From CAJBIL01 sp049295655 (GTDB lineage: Bacteria > Pseudomonadota > Gammaproteobacteria > Burkholderiales > Rhodocyclaceae), in contig JBAQRB010000024.1 of the NCBI GenBank assembly GCA_049295655.1, positions 1 through 64,000 on the forward strand: a stretch of DNA of 64,000 nt, in the 5' to 3' direction. The notes beneath the pieces were generated by a model. It saw only the letters and a list, made by a program, of their open reading frames with translations. It was not told the DNA's origin and did not search any database. How positions within the stretch are numbered: position 1 is the first letter of the stretch; each line of letters starts with the position of its first letter. Of the stretch, positions 25,717 to 34,651 are shown in pieces. The translations under genes were made by a program, and so were the position numbers.

Positions 25717-26186
25717 GCCACACGCCGGACTATCAATTGAGCAAAAACACCTTCGGGCGACTGGTTTTTACCGGGGAAGACGGTATTGCGCAGGAAGGCG
25801 TTGTTCCAGTACGCGCCTTCCCGATCGCCGCCGCCGATCAGGGCATCGCACTGGTCGATCCGCATGGCCACGAACTGGCGTGGATCGAACGCTTGGCCGA
25901 CCTGCCCGATGACCGGCGGGCACTCGTCGAAGCCGAACTGGCAAGCCGCGAGTTCATGCCCGAAATCCTGCGCATCATCAGCGTTTCAAGTTTTGCCACG
26001 CCGAGTACCTGGCGCGTCGAGACCAGCCACGGCGAAACCAGCTTCGTGCTCAAGGGAGAGGAAGACATCCGCCGCCTGGCTTCACCGGCCCTACTGATCG
26101 CCGACAGCCACGGCATCCACTTCCTGATCCGCGACCGCTATCTCCTCAATGCGCACAGCCGGAAAATCCTCGACCGTTTCCTGTAG
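25713..26186 (+). CDS. DUF1854 family protein of the cyanophycin locus
   Basis: A 157-aa soluble protein. It is beta-rich at the start (FGRLVFTGEDG...GVVPVRAFPI), with HELAWIERLADLPDD, a central EFMPEILRIISVSSFATPSTWRVET and a C-terminal LLIADSHGIHFLIRDRYLLNAHSRKIL. This is the DUF1854 family, which I know chiefly as a partner of this ABC transporter in cyanophycin loci. Function unknown. Its ATG overlaps the transporter stop, so a stoichiometric complex or coupled regulation is plausible. Next comes cphA', 130 bp downstream. Confidence 0.82.
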   Translation: MSHTPDYQLSKNTFGRLVFTGEDGIAQEGVVPVRAFPIAAADQGIALVDPHGHELAWIERLADLPDDRRALVEAELASREFMPEILRIISVSSFATPSTWRVETSHGETSFVLKGEEDIRRLASPALLIADSHGIHFLIRDRYLLNAHSRKILDRFL

Positions 26187-26316
26187 AAATCCTGCTTAAT
26201 TATTTCACCCGGCGGTAGTCGGATTGGCGCGAGCGGCGTTAATCTGATACCCAAGCATATAACTCCGATTCTGTTCCATGCCGGCCTGACTCCGGCAAAC
26301 TGCAAAAGCTGATGAA

Positions 26317-28470
26317 ATGAAAAAGAAAGACATCAAGTTTCTCGAAATCCGTCACCTGAACGGACCGAACATCTGGACTTATCGCCCGGTTCTCGAGGCG
26401 ATTGTCGACATCGGGGAACTTGAGGATTCCCCGTCCAACACCATCCCGGGCTTCTACGAGCGCCTGCGCGCCTGGTTGCCTTCGCTGATCGAACACCGCT
26501 GCAGCTACGAGGAGCGTGGCGGCTTCCTGCGCCGGGTCGAGGAAGGCACGTGGCCGGGGCACATTCTCGAACACGTCACGCTTGAGCTGCAAAATCTGGC
26601 CGGCATGCCCGGCGGCTTCGGCAAGGCGCGCGAGACGCCGATCCGCGGCGTGTACAAGGTGGTCGTCCGGGCCTGGCATGAAGAAGTGACACGCGCCGCG
26701 CTGTTCGCCGCCCGCGAGTTGATTCTGGCCGCGATGGACGACCTGCCCTACGACGTTGAAGCGACGCTCGAAAACCTGCGCGACATGGGCGACTCGCTGT
26801 GCCTCGGTCCATCGACCGCCTGCATCGTCGATGCGGCCGACGACCGCGATATCCCGGCGATCCGCCTCCTGTCGAAAGCCAATCTGGTGCAGATCGGCTA
26901 CGGGGCAAAAAGCCGCCGCATCTGGACGGCCGAGACCGACCGCACCAGCGCCATTGCCGAAACCATCTCGCGCGACAAGGATCTGACTAAGTCATTGCTC
27001 CAGTCCTGCGGTGTGCCGGTTCCCGAGGGACGCATGGTCGATAGCCCGGAAGATGCCTGGGAGGCCGCTGAAGATATCGGTCTGCCGGTCGTTGTCAAAC
27101 CCTATGACGGCAATCATGGCCGCGGCGTCTTTATCGAACTGACCCGGCGCGAGGAAGTCGAGTCCGCCTACAGGATCGCGCTTGACGAAGGCAGCGGCGT
27201 GCTCGTCGAGCGCTGCATCCCAGGCACCGAACACCGTCTGCTGGTCGTTGGCGGTCGTCTCGTGGCGGCCAATCGCGGCGACATGGTATGGGTCAGCGGC
27301 GACGGAAAACAGACGATCAACGAACTGATTGCCAGCCAGATCAACTCGGACCCGCGTCGCGGCATGACCGAAGATCACCCGCTCAACGTCATTCGCATCG
27401 ATTCTGCGGCCCGGATGGAAATTACCCGCCAGGGCTTCACGCCGGATTCGGTACCGCCGGCCGGCCAGGACGTCCTGATCCAGCGCAACGGCAACCACGC
27501 CTTCGACGTCACCGACGAAGTGCATCCCACCATCGCCGCTGCCGCCTCGCTGGCCGCACGGATCGTCGGCCTCGACATCGCCGGCATCGACCTCGTTTGC
27601 GAGGACATTTCGCGTCCGCTCGCCGAACAGGGCGGCGCCATCGTCGAAGTCAACGCCGGCCCCGGTCTGCTCATGCACATCAAGCCGGCCGTCGGCACAC
27701 CGCGCCCGGTCGGCAGGGCGATCGTCGACCACCTCTTCCCGCAGGACAACGACGGGCGGATTCCCGTCGTCGGCATCACCGGCAGCTACGGCAAGACGGC
27801 ACTCGCGCGGATTGTTGCCCATCTGCTCGTACCCTCCGGAAAAACGACCGGCCTGGCCTGCAGCGACGGGCTTTTCCTCGATCGCCGCCAGGTGGAAAAA
27901 GGCGACTGTGCCAACTGGGGTGCCGCGCACCGGACGCTGAAAAACCGCTCGGCCGAAGCTGCCGTCTTCGAAAATGGCAGCGACACGATTCTCGGCGATG
28001 GCCTCGCCTACGACCGCTGCCAGGTCGGCGTGGTCACCAACGTCGACCCGCAAAAACACCTTGGCCGTTTTTATGTCGACGACCCGGACAAGGTCTTTTC
28101 CATCCTGCGCACGCAGATCGATGTCGTGCTGCCGTCCGGAGCCGCCGTGCTCAATGCTGCCGACCCGCTATGCGTCGCGATGGCGCCGCTCTGCGACGGC
28201 GATGTCATCTACTTCGCAAGTGAAGGCGGCAGCGAAGTGCTGGCCGCACATCGTGCCGAAGGAAAACGGGCTGTCCTCATGCAGGACGGCAACATCATTC
28301 TTGCCACCGGCAGCGAACAATCCGTTCTGATGCCGTACGACGCCGCACCGCTGGCCAGCGGCCCAGCGCATCATGCCGATAACGTGCTGGCCGCCGTTGG
28401 CACCGCCTGGGCACTCGGGCTGACGCCGGAACTGATACGCACCGGGATTGAAACCTTTACCCTCGCTTAG
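26317..28470 (+). CDS. CphA'-type cyanophycin synthetase lacking the C-terminal Mur ligase lobe
   Basis: A 717-aa protein. The N-terminal cyanophycin synthetase domain spans about 1-160 (FLEIRHLNGPNIWTYRPVLE), and an ATP-grasp domain about 200-470 (VVVKPYDGNHGRGVF; IVEVNAGPGLLMH). The Mur ligase central domain has P-loop GSYGKT at 489-494. It ends at the point where CphA enters the C-terminal Mur lobe, so about 140 residues present in CphA are missing. The region corresponding to the Mur-domain ETARGGVLREGL of CphA reads ENGSDTILGDGL here. It sits just upstream of cphA. Known cphA' genes of betaproteobacteria are similar. It may polymerise Asp-Arg units, as cyanobacterial CphA2 does, or assist CphA. 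Confidence 0.85.
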   Translation: MKKKDIKFLEIRHLNGPNIWTYRPVLEAIVDIGELEDSPSNTIPGFYERLRAWLPSLIEHRCSYEERGGFLRRVEEGTWPGHILEHVTLELQNLAGMPGGFGKARETPIRGVYKVVVRAWHEEVTRAALFAARELILAAMDDLPYDVEATLENLRDMGDSLCLGPSTACIVDAADDRDIPAIRLLSKANLVQIGYGAKSRRIWTAETDRTSAIAETISRDKDLTKSLLQSCGVPVPEGRMVDSPEDAWEAAEDIGLPVVVKPYDGNHGRGVFIELTRREEVESAYRIALDEGSGVLVERCIPGTEHRLLVVGGRLVAANRGDMVWVSGDGKQTINELIASQINSDPRRGMTEDHPLNVIRIDSAARMEITRQGFTPDSVPPAGQDVLIQRNGNHAFDVTDEVHPTIAAAASLAARIVGLDIAGIDLVCEDISRPLAEQGGAIVEVNAGPGLLMHIKPAVGTPRPVGRAIVDHLFPQDNDGRIPVVGITGSYGKTALARIVAHLLVPSGKTTGLACSDGLFLDRRQVEKGDCANWGAAHRTLKNRSAEAAVFENGSDTILGDGLAYDRCQVGVVTNVDPQKHLGRFYVDDPDKVFSILRTQIDVVLPSGAAVLNAADPLCVAMAPLCDGDVIYFASEGGSEVLAAHRAEGKRAVLMQDGNIILATGSEQSVLMPYDAAPLASGPAHHADNVLAAVGTAWALGLTPELIRTGIETFTLA

Positions 28471-28559
28471 GCAGGGCTGACCGCATCGTCCCGGGGAATA
28501 AAATTTCCGGAACGATGAAAACAATAAATGTCGCGACCAGCAACACGAGGAAACTGTTC

Positions 28560-31133
28560 ATGGAAGTCTCTCGCATCCGCGCCTTGCGCGGCCCCAACCT
28601 GTGGAGCCGGCACACGGCCATCGAAGCCATCGTCTCCTGCAGCGAAGCCGAACGTGCGATTGGCGGCATCGCCGGTTTTGAAGCCCGCTTGCGCGAACGC
28701 TTCCCGGAAATCGCCGTCCTCCAGCCGGCCGGCCATGACGACGCGGTCAGCATGGCGCATGTGCTGGAATTCGCGGCACTGGGGCTGCAGGCGCAGGCCG
28801 GCTGCCCGGTGACCTTCAGCCGCACGGCGCAAACGCTGGAGAGCGGCATCTATCAGGTGATCGTCGAATACAGCGAGGAAGTCGTTGGCCGGCTCGCCTT
28901 CGAACTGGCACAGCAGTTGTGCCGTGCAGCGGTCGATGACAGCCCGTTCGATCTGGCCGACGCACTGTACCGCCTGCGCGAACTCGACGAGGACGTACGC
29001 CTCGGGCCGAGTACCGGCGCCATCGTTTACGCCGCCGTCGCGCGCGGCATCCCCTACCGCCGGCTGACCGAAGGCAGCATGGTTCAGTTCGGCTGGGGCA
29101 GCAGGCAGCGGCGCATCCAGGCCGCCGAAACCGACCAGACCAGCGCGGTCGCCGAAGCCATCGCGCAGGACAAGGAGCTGACCAAGATCCTGCTGCACGC
29201 CGCTGGCGTGCCCGTACCGACCGGACGACCAGTACTCAGTGCGGAAGACGCCTGGGCAGCCGCCTGCGAGATTGGCGGGCCGGTCGTCGTCAAGCCGCAG
29301 GACGGCAATCAGGGCAAGGGCATCTCGGTCAATCTCATGACGCGCGAGCAGGTCGAGTCGGCTTACGCCGCCGCCGTCGAGGTCAGCGACGACGTGCTCG
29401 TCGAACGCTTCCTTCCGGGCTACGATTACCGCGTGCTGGTGATCGGCAACAAGCTGATCGCCGCCGCCCGCCGCGAACCGCCGACGGTGGTCGGCGACGG
29501 CGTGCGCAGCGTGCGCGAGCTCGTCGAGCTGGTCAATAGCGACCCGAAGCGCGGCGAAGGCCATGCCACGTCGCTGACCAAAATCCGTTTCGACGACATC
29601 GCCCTCGCCCGCCTGGCAAACGAAGGGCTGACTGCCGATTCCGTTCCGGCCAAAGGGATGCGCGTCGTCCTGCGCAACAATGCCAATCTATCGACCGGCG
29701 GTACGGCCACCGACGTCACCGACGACGTGCACCCCGACTTTGCCGCGCGCGCCATTGCTGCGGCGCAAACCATCGGTCTCGATATCGCTGGCGTCGACGT
29801 CGTCTGCGACAGCGTCCTGCGGCCACTCGAGGACCAGGGCGGCGGCATCGTCGAACTGAATGCTGCACCCGGCCTGCGCATGCACCTGCAGCCCTCGTTC
29901 GGCAAGGGACGCGCCGTCGGCGAGGCAATCATCGCCAACATGTTCGCCGATGGCGACGATGCGCGCATCCCGCTCGTCGCCGTCGCCGGCACCAACGGCA
30001 AGACCACGACCGTTCGCCTGATCGGCAGCATTCTCGGCCACCATGGCCTGCGCGTCGGGATGACCAGCACCGATGGCGTCTATATCGAGGGGCAGCGCAT
30101 CGACACCGGCGATTGCAGCGGCCCGAAGAGCGCAAAGAATGTCCTGCTCCATCCCGACGTCGATGCGGCGGTCTTCGAGACCGCGCGCGGCGGCGTGCTG
30201 CGCGAAGGATTGGGCTTTGATCGCTGCGACGTTGCGGTAGTCACCAACATCGGCATGGGCGACCATCTCGGCCTGTCGTACATCAGCACGGTCGAGGACC
30301 TCTCGGTCGTCAAGCGGGTCATCGTCCAGAACGTCAAACCGGACACCGGTGTCGCCGTGCTCAACGCCGCCGATCCGATGGTCGTGTGCATGGCCAAGGC
30401 CTGCGCCGGCAAAGTCACCTTCTTCGCCTGCGACCGCAACCAGCCGGTGATGGCCATGCACCGGGCGCAGGGCAAACGCGTGGTTTACCTCGACGGCGAT
30501 GCGATCATCGCTTCCGAGGGGGGCGTCGAACAGCGCATTGCACTGGCACAAATTCCGGTCACCCAGAATGGCGCCATCGGCTTCCAGATCGAAAATGCCA
30601 TGGCGGCGGTCGGCGCCGGCTGGGCGCTTGGTGTCGACTGGGCGACGATCCGAACCGGCCTGGCCGGTTTCATGAACGACGCGCAAAGCGCACCGGGGCG
30701 CTTCAACCTGTTCAGTTACCGCGGCGCGACGCTGATCGCCGACTACGGCCACAATCCCGATGCGATTCAAGCGCTGGTTGGCGCCATTGACAACCTGCCG
30801 GCCAAGCGGCGCTGCGTGGTGATCAGCGGCGCAGGGGACCGGCGCGACGAGGACATCCGCCAGCAAACCGAGATCCTCGGCGACGCCTTTGACACGGTCG
30901 TTCTCTATCAGGATCAGTGCCAGCGTGGCCGCGCCGACGGTGAGGTGCTCGCCCTGCTGCGCGATGGACTGAAAAATGCCAAGCGCACCAGCGAAGTCAA
31001 GGAGATCACCGGCGAGTTCCTGGCCATCGACACGGCGCTCGCCAGCCTCCAGGCCGGCGATCTGTGCCTGATCCTGATCGATCAGGTCGAGGAAGCGCTG
31101 GCGCACATCGCCAGGCGGGTGGACGAAGGCTGA
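28560..31133 (+). CDS. cphA: Cyanophycin synthetase
   Basis: An 857-aa synthetase with all three parts. The N-terminal domain starts MEVSRIRALRGPNLWSRHTA. The ATP-grasp domain (about 220-480; VVVKPQDGNQGKGISV; IVELNAAPGLRMHLQ) adds Asp to the backbone. The Mur ligase-like domain has P-loop GTNGKT from G477 and carries ETARGGVLREGLGFDRCD and the C-terminal lobe with APGRFNLFSYRG, DYGHNPDA and GAGDRRDEDIR; it adds Arg side chains. I start at 28560 because GAGGAA precedes that ATG and the family starts there; an ATG at 28515 adds 15 residues. It makes multi-L-arginyl-poly-L-aspartate as a nitrogen reserve. No cyanophycinase gene is in the window. Confidence 0.95.
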   Translation: MEVSRIRALRGPNLWSRHTAIEAIVSCSEAERAIGGIAGFEARLRERFPEIAVLQPAGHDDAVSMAHVLEFAALGLQAQAGCPVTFSRTAQTLESGIYQVIVEYSEEVVGRLAFELAQQLCRAAVDDSPFDLADALYRLRELDEDVRLGPSTGAIVYAAVARGIPYRRLTEGSMVQFGWGSRQRRIQAAETDQTSAVAEAIAQDKELTKILLHAAGVPVPTGRPVLSAEDAWAAACEIGGPVVVKPQDGNQGKGISVNLMTREQVESAYAAAVEVSDDVLVERFLPGYDYRVLVIGNKLIAAARREPPTVVGDGVRSVRELVELVNSDPKRGEGHATSLTKIRFDDIALARLANEGLTADSVPAKGMRVVLRNNANLSTGGTATDVTDDVHPDFAARAIAAAQTIGLDIAGVDVVCDSVLRPLEDQGGGIVELNAAPGLRMHLQPSFGKGRAVGEAIIANMFADGDDARIPLVAVAGTNGKTTTVRLIGSILGHHGLRVGMTSTDGVYIEGQRIDTGDCSGPKSAKNVLLHPDVDAAVFETARGGVLREGLGFDRCDVAVVTNIGMGDHLGLSYISTVEDLSVVKRVIVQNVKPDTGVAVLNAADPMVVCMAKACAGKVTFFACDRNQPVMAMHRAQGKRVVYLDGDAIIASEGGVEQRIALAQIPVTQNGAIGFQIENAMAAVGAGWALGVDWATIRTGLAGFMNDAQSAPGRFNLFSYRGATLIADYGHNPDAIQALVGAIDNLPAKRRCVVISGAGDRRDEDIRQQTEILGDAFDTVVLYQDQCQRGRADGEVLALLRDGLKNAKRTSEVKEITGEFLAIDTALASLQAGDLCLILIDQVEEALAHIARRVDEG

Positions 31134-31256
31134 TTGACCGCGGCGACACGGCGTGCACGGCGAAGAACCTCGATTCTTCAGACGCGCAACAAGAGATACC
31201 AAAGCAATACAAGCCACTGGCTTTTCGCCGTGTACGCCGTGTCGCCGTGGTTAACC
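31134..31256. repeat. Inverted repeat built of 9-nt steps (copy C, divergent sequence)
   Basis: The left arm 31134-31167 (TTGACCGCGGCGACACGGCG...) and right arm 31222-31256 are reverse complements with about four mismatches. The steps read ACGGCG(A/T)AC instead of ACAACGGGC, but the period of 9 and the outer TTAACCAC end are the same as in copies A and B. The middle is about 54 nt. It lies between the convergent cphA and kinase genes. The shared outer end and period make it a divergent member of the same repeat class. Confidence 0.85.
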
Positions 31257-31267
31257 GCTTTTTAAAA

Positions 31268-32308
31268 TCACTCCGCCGGCTGCCGAACCGGCAGCGTGAT
31301 GCGGAAAGCGGTTCCCTTGCCCACCTCGCTGGACACCTCGATTCGCCCGTGGTGCTTCTGCACGATGCCATAGGACAGCGACAGGCCGAGCCCGGTCCCC
31401 TGCCCGATCGGCTTGGTGGTAAAAAATGGGTCAAAAATCTTCTGCATGTTTTCCGGTGGAATGCCGCAGCCATCGTCGGCGATTTCGATCCATACGGTGT
31501 CGTGATCGCCCATTCCGCTGCGCACGAAAATCTTGCCGCGCCGCTCGCTGCTCATGGCGTGCGCCGAGTTGACCAGCAGGTTCATGAAAATCTGATTCAG
31601 TTGCGAGGCCATGCACTCGACCTGCGGAATATCGCCATATTCCTTGACGACGTCGGCCTTGTAACGGATTTCGTTGGCGACGATATTGAGCGTCGAATCG
31701 ATGCCCTGATGCAGATCGGCCCAGAGATACTTCCCTTCGTCGGTATGCGAGAAGTCCTTCAGATCCTGAACGATCTTCTTCACCCGGTCGATGCCTTCTT
31801 TCGATTCGGCGAGGATCGCCAGCATGTCGGTTTTCAGGTAATCGACATCCAGCCGTCGACGGAGCTCGGCCAGCGCATCGCGTTCGGCCTGCGGCAAAGC
31901 GGCCTCCGCCGACTCGTAGGCAGCGATCAACTCGAGCAGGTCGCCGGCATAGTCGCCCAGCGTTGACAGGTTCGAATTGACGTAGCCAATCGGGTTGTTG
32001 ATTTCGTGCGCCACCCCCGCCGCCAGCTGGCCGATCGACGCCATTTTCTCGGATTGCAGCAACTGGTTGTGTGCCTGCTCGAGCTTGCCGATCAGTACGG
32101 TCTGCTCGTCTTTCTCGCGCAGCAGCGCTTCGTGGCGCTGCGTCAACTCGCTCGACATGATATCCAGCGAGCGCTCGACCAGCACTCTGTCGCTATCGGC
32201 CTTGCCGTAGGCTTCATTGACCGCGGCAATGAAGGCGTGCCAGTTCTCTGGAATATCCTTGAGGGAACCAAAATTCCGCCGGATCTGGCGTTCAAGCAAG
32301 CGATGCAT
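31268..32308 (-). CDS. Soluble sensor histidine kinase (last gene of signalling island)
   Basis: A 346-aa kinase. An N-terminal helical region of about 80 residues precedes a coiled coil, then HisKA (MASIGQLAAGVAHEINNPIG, about 90-110) and an ATPase domain (DDGCGIPPEN; GQGTGLGLSLSYG). There is no membrane segment, PAS or receiver. From HisKA onward it is close to the kinase at 38389-40239, with shared strings such as GIDRVKKIVQDLKDFSH and DSTLNIVANEIRYKAD. That looks like a within-island duplication. GGAG precedes the ATG. It starts 104 bp after the motor ATPase gene, so it may have its own promoter or share the transcript. Confidence 0.88.
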   Translation of the reverse strand: MHRLLERQIRRNFGSLKDIPENWHAFIAAVNEAYGKADSDRVLVERSLDIMSSELTQRHEALLREKDEQTVLIGKLEQAHNQLLQSEKMASIGQLAAGVAHEINNPIGYVNSNLSTLGDYAGDLLELIAAYESAEAALPQAERDALAELRRRLDVDYLKTDMLAILAESKEGIDRVKKIVQDLKDFSHTDEGKYLWADLHQGIDSTLNIVANEIRYKADVVKEYGDIPQVECMASQLNQIFMNLLVNSAHAMSSERRGKIFVRSGMGDHDTVWIEIADDGCGIPPENMQKIFDPFFTTKPIGQGTGLGLSLSYGIVQKHHGRIEVSSEVGKGTAFRITLPVRQPAE

Positions 32309-32412
32309 TTTTTACTCCAGAAGTTTCGCGCCGTCAGTTTTCCGCCTCGCCATGACAATCGCTGTTTTTTCAGTTACCGCCCGACTGCTCGCGCCGCGCC
32401 GGAGCGCGGCTC

Positions 32413-34644
32413 TTATTCCGGTTCCGGCCCGAGGACGCGGAGCACTTCCGCGAGGCTCGTCTCACCGAGCGAAACCTTCTTCCAGGCATCGACCCACAGC
32501 GATTCATGGCCACTCGAACGCGCGTGCGCGGCGATCTCCTTGATGCTGGCACTGCGCGCAATCAGGTCGCGCATGGCTTCATCCGGCAACAGTATTTCGT
32601 ACAACCCGAGCCGGCCGCGGTAACCGCTGCCGGCGCATTCGGCGCAACCCAGCCCGACGAAGCTGGCGACCGGCTGGGAGCGGAAAAGTGGGCCGAGGCG
32701 CGCGGCTGCCGCGGCATCGAAGGCGATTTCATGGCGGCAGTGGCGGCAGATCCGGCGTACCAGCCGCTGCGCGATGACGCCCTCGAGCGCGCTGGCCACG
32801 ATGAAGGGTTTCAGACCGAGATCGAGCAGGCGGGCAATCGTCGCCAGCGCCGAATTGGTATGCAGCGTGGATAACACCTGATGGCCGGTCAACGCTGCGT
32901 GAAACGCCACCTCGGCCGTTTCGAAGTCGCGAATCTCGCCGATCAGCACGACATCCGGATCCTGCCGCAGGATCGAGCGCAGCACCACCGGAAAGGATAG
33001 CCCGATCTTCTCGCGGACCAGCACCTGACCAGCCATGTCGAGGTAGTACTCGACCGGATCCTCGATCGTGATGTAGTTCTTGGTGGGCGAAGCATTGGCC
33101 TGCAGCAATGAATACAGGGTGGTCGTCTTGCCGCTGCCAGTCGGCCCGGTGGCCAGCAGCAGGCCTTGCGGCTTGTCGACCATGGCCCGTACCTTGACCA
33201 ACCCGTTCTCGCCGAAACCGAGCCCGGCCAGACTGAGTACCGCCGAATTACGGTCGAGGATGCGCATGACCACTTTTTCACCGTTGATCGTCGGCAGCGT
33301 CGAGATACGCAGATCGACGATGCGGACCGGCGACTTGACCGTAAGGCGCCCGTCCTGCGGCCGGCGGCGCTCCGAGATGTCGAGCTCGGCCATGATCTTC
33401 AGGCGGGAGACCAGCGGACTGTGCAGCGCGTGGGGAATGTGGATCTTGTCGTGCAGGACGCCATCGATACGCAGCCGCACCACGACGTTCTTGGTGCGCG
33501 GCTGGATGTGGATGTCGGATGCGCCGAGGCGCATGGCCTCGAGAATAATCGCGTTGGCCAGCCGGATGGCCGGCAGTTCGATGCACGAGGCCAGCAGTTC
33601 GTCGAGCGGCACGTTGTCCTCGTCGTCGATGACGATCTCGATGCCTTCGTAGGGATCGACGCTGCCGGCCAGGGTCTCGAGGTCGCGGATGTCGACGCCG
33701 TCGCTGTCGCCGTACACCTCGACAATTTTAGCGCGGATGGCCGCGGCGTCAGCCATCACTACCTTGAGGTCGAGTCCGGCGGTGAACCGGACATCGTCGA
33801 TCAGGCCGGCGTCCATCGGGTCGGCGACCGCCAGCATCAGCCGGCGACCTTCGAGCTTGAGCGGCACGACCAGTTGTTTGTCGCAGAAGCTGCGCGGAAT
33901 CAGCTCGGCGACGACGCTATCGACGCGAAATTCGCTGAGCGCCACTTCCTCGACCAGCAGGTCTTCGCGCAAAATCTTGCGCAGCGACTTCTCGGCGACC
34001 CAGCCGCGATCGAGCAGCAGCTTGATCAGCGGCTCCTTGTGGATGCCCTGCAGGCGAGTCAGCTCCTGCAACTGCGCGCTGGACAGCAGATTCTTCTTGT
34101 GCAGCATCATGCCGAGCTGGCTGCGGTTGGAGACAGCGAGGCGCGAGAGCGCCGTGATCTCCTTCGACTTCTTGGCATTCTCGAGGCTGAGCGCCCGGTT
34201 CTTCTGCACCAGATCGAACTGCTCCAGCGCCAACGCGACCGTCACCCGCAGATCATCGTCGTTCCACGGCTTGAGGATGAATTTGTAGACGGCGCCCTCG
34301 TTGACGGCGCCCATCACCGCCCCGGTGTCGGCATGGCCGGTGAGCATGATGCGCAGGGTATCCGGATGGCGGTGCTTGACCTCCTTGAGCAACTCGGCGC
34401 CGTTCATGCCGGGCATCATGTAGTCGCTGATCACGACATGGACCGGCGCCTCAGTCAGCCGCTCCAGCGCCTCCTTGCTGTCGCCGGCGGTGAGAACCTC
34501 ATAAGCTTCGGAACGGAACGTACGGGTCAGCGCCTTGAGAATACCGGGCTCGTCGTCGACGATCAGGATGCGATAACGTTTCGCCGGCGCAGTCTCGTGC
34601 GGCGCGTCGCCTTGTCCGGTGAAATAGGCGGCGTAGTTGCTCAT
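32413..34644 (-). CDS. Receiver-controlled PilB/GspE-type secretion or pilus motor ATPase (REC-MshEN-ATPase fusion)
   Basis: A 743-aa fusion. Residues 24-145 form a receiver with D74 (VVISDYMMPGM) and a KPWND motif. Residues about 165-330 form a GspE/MshE N-terminal domain (SQLGMMLHKKNLLSSAQLQE, PLIKLLLDRGWV), related to MshEN domains that can bind c-di-GMP. A hexameric ATPase follows: Walker A GPTGSGKTTT with K506, an Asp-box near IEDPVEYY, Walker B DVVLIGEIRDFETAE, the His box STLHTNSA, and zinc cysteines CRHC and CAEC. Such ATPases power type IV pilus extension or type II secretion. There are no pilus or secretion genes nearby. It follows the kinase at 34652 by 7 bp. Confidence 0.9.
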   Translation of the reverse strand: MSNYAAYFTGQGDAPHETAPAKRYRILIVDDEPGILKALTRTFRSEAYEVLTAGDSKEALERLTEAPVHVVISDYMMPGMNGAELLKEVKHRHPDTLRIMLTGHADTGAVMGAVNEGAVYKFILKPWNDDDLRVTVALALEQFDLVQKNRALSLENAKKSKEITALSRLAVSNRSQLGMMLHKKNLLSSAQLQELTRLQGIHKEPLIKLLLDRGWVAEKSLRKILREDLLVEEVALSEFRVDSVVAELIPRSFCDKQLVVPLKLEGRRLMLAVADPMDAGLIDDVRFTAGLDLKVVMADAAAIRAKIVEVYGDSDGVDIRDLETLAGSVDPYEGIEIVIDDEDNVPLDELLASCIELPAIRLANAIILEAMRLGASDIHIQPRTKNVVVRLRIDGVLHDKIHIPHALHSPLVSRLKIMAELDISERRRPQDGRLTVKSPVRIVDLRISTLPTINGEKVVMRILDRNSAVLSLAGLGFGENGLVKVRAMVDKPQGLLLATGPTGSGKTTTLYSLLQANASPTKNYITIEDPVEYYLDMAGQVLVREKIGLSFPVVLRSILRQDPDVVLIGEIRDFETAEVAFHAALTGHQVLSTLHTNSALATIARLLDLGLKPFIVASALEGVIAQRLVRRICRHCRHEIAFDAAAAARLGPLFRSQPVASFVGLGCAECAGSGYRGRLGLYEILLPDEAMRDLIARSASIKEIAAHARSSGHESLWVDAWKKVSLGETSLAEVLRVLGPEPE

Positions 34645-34651
34645 TGTCCAC

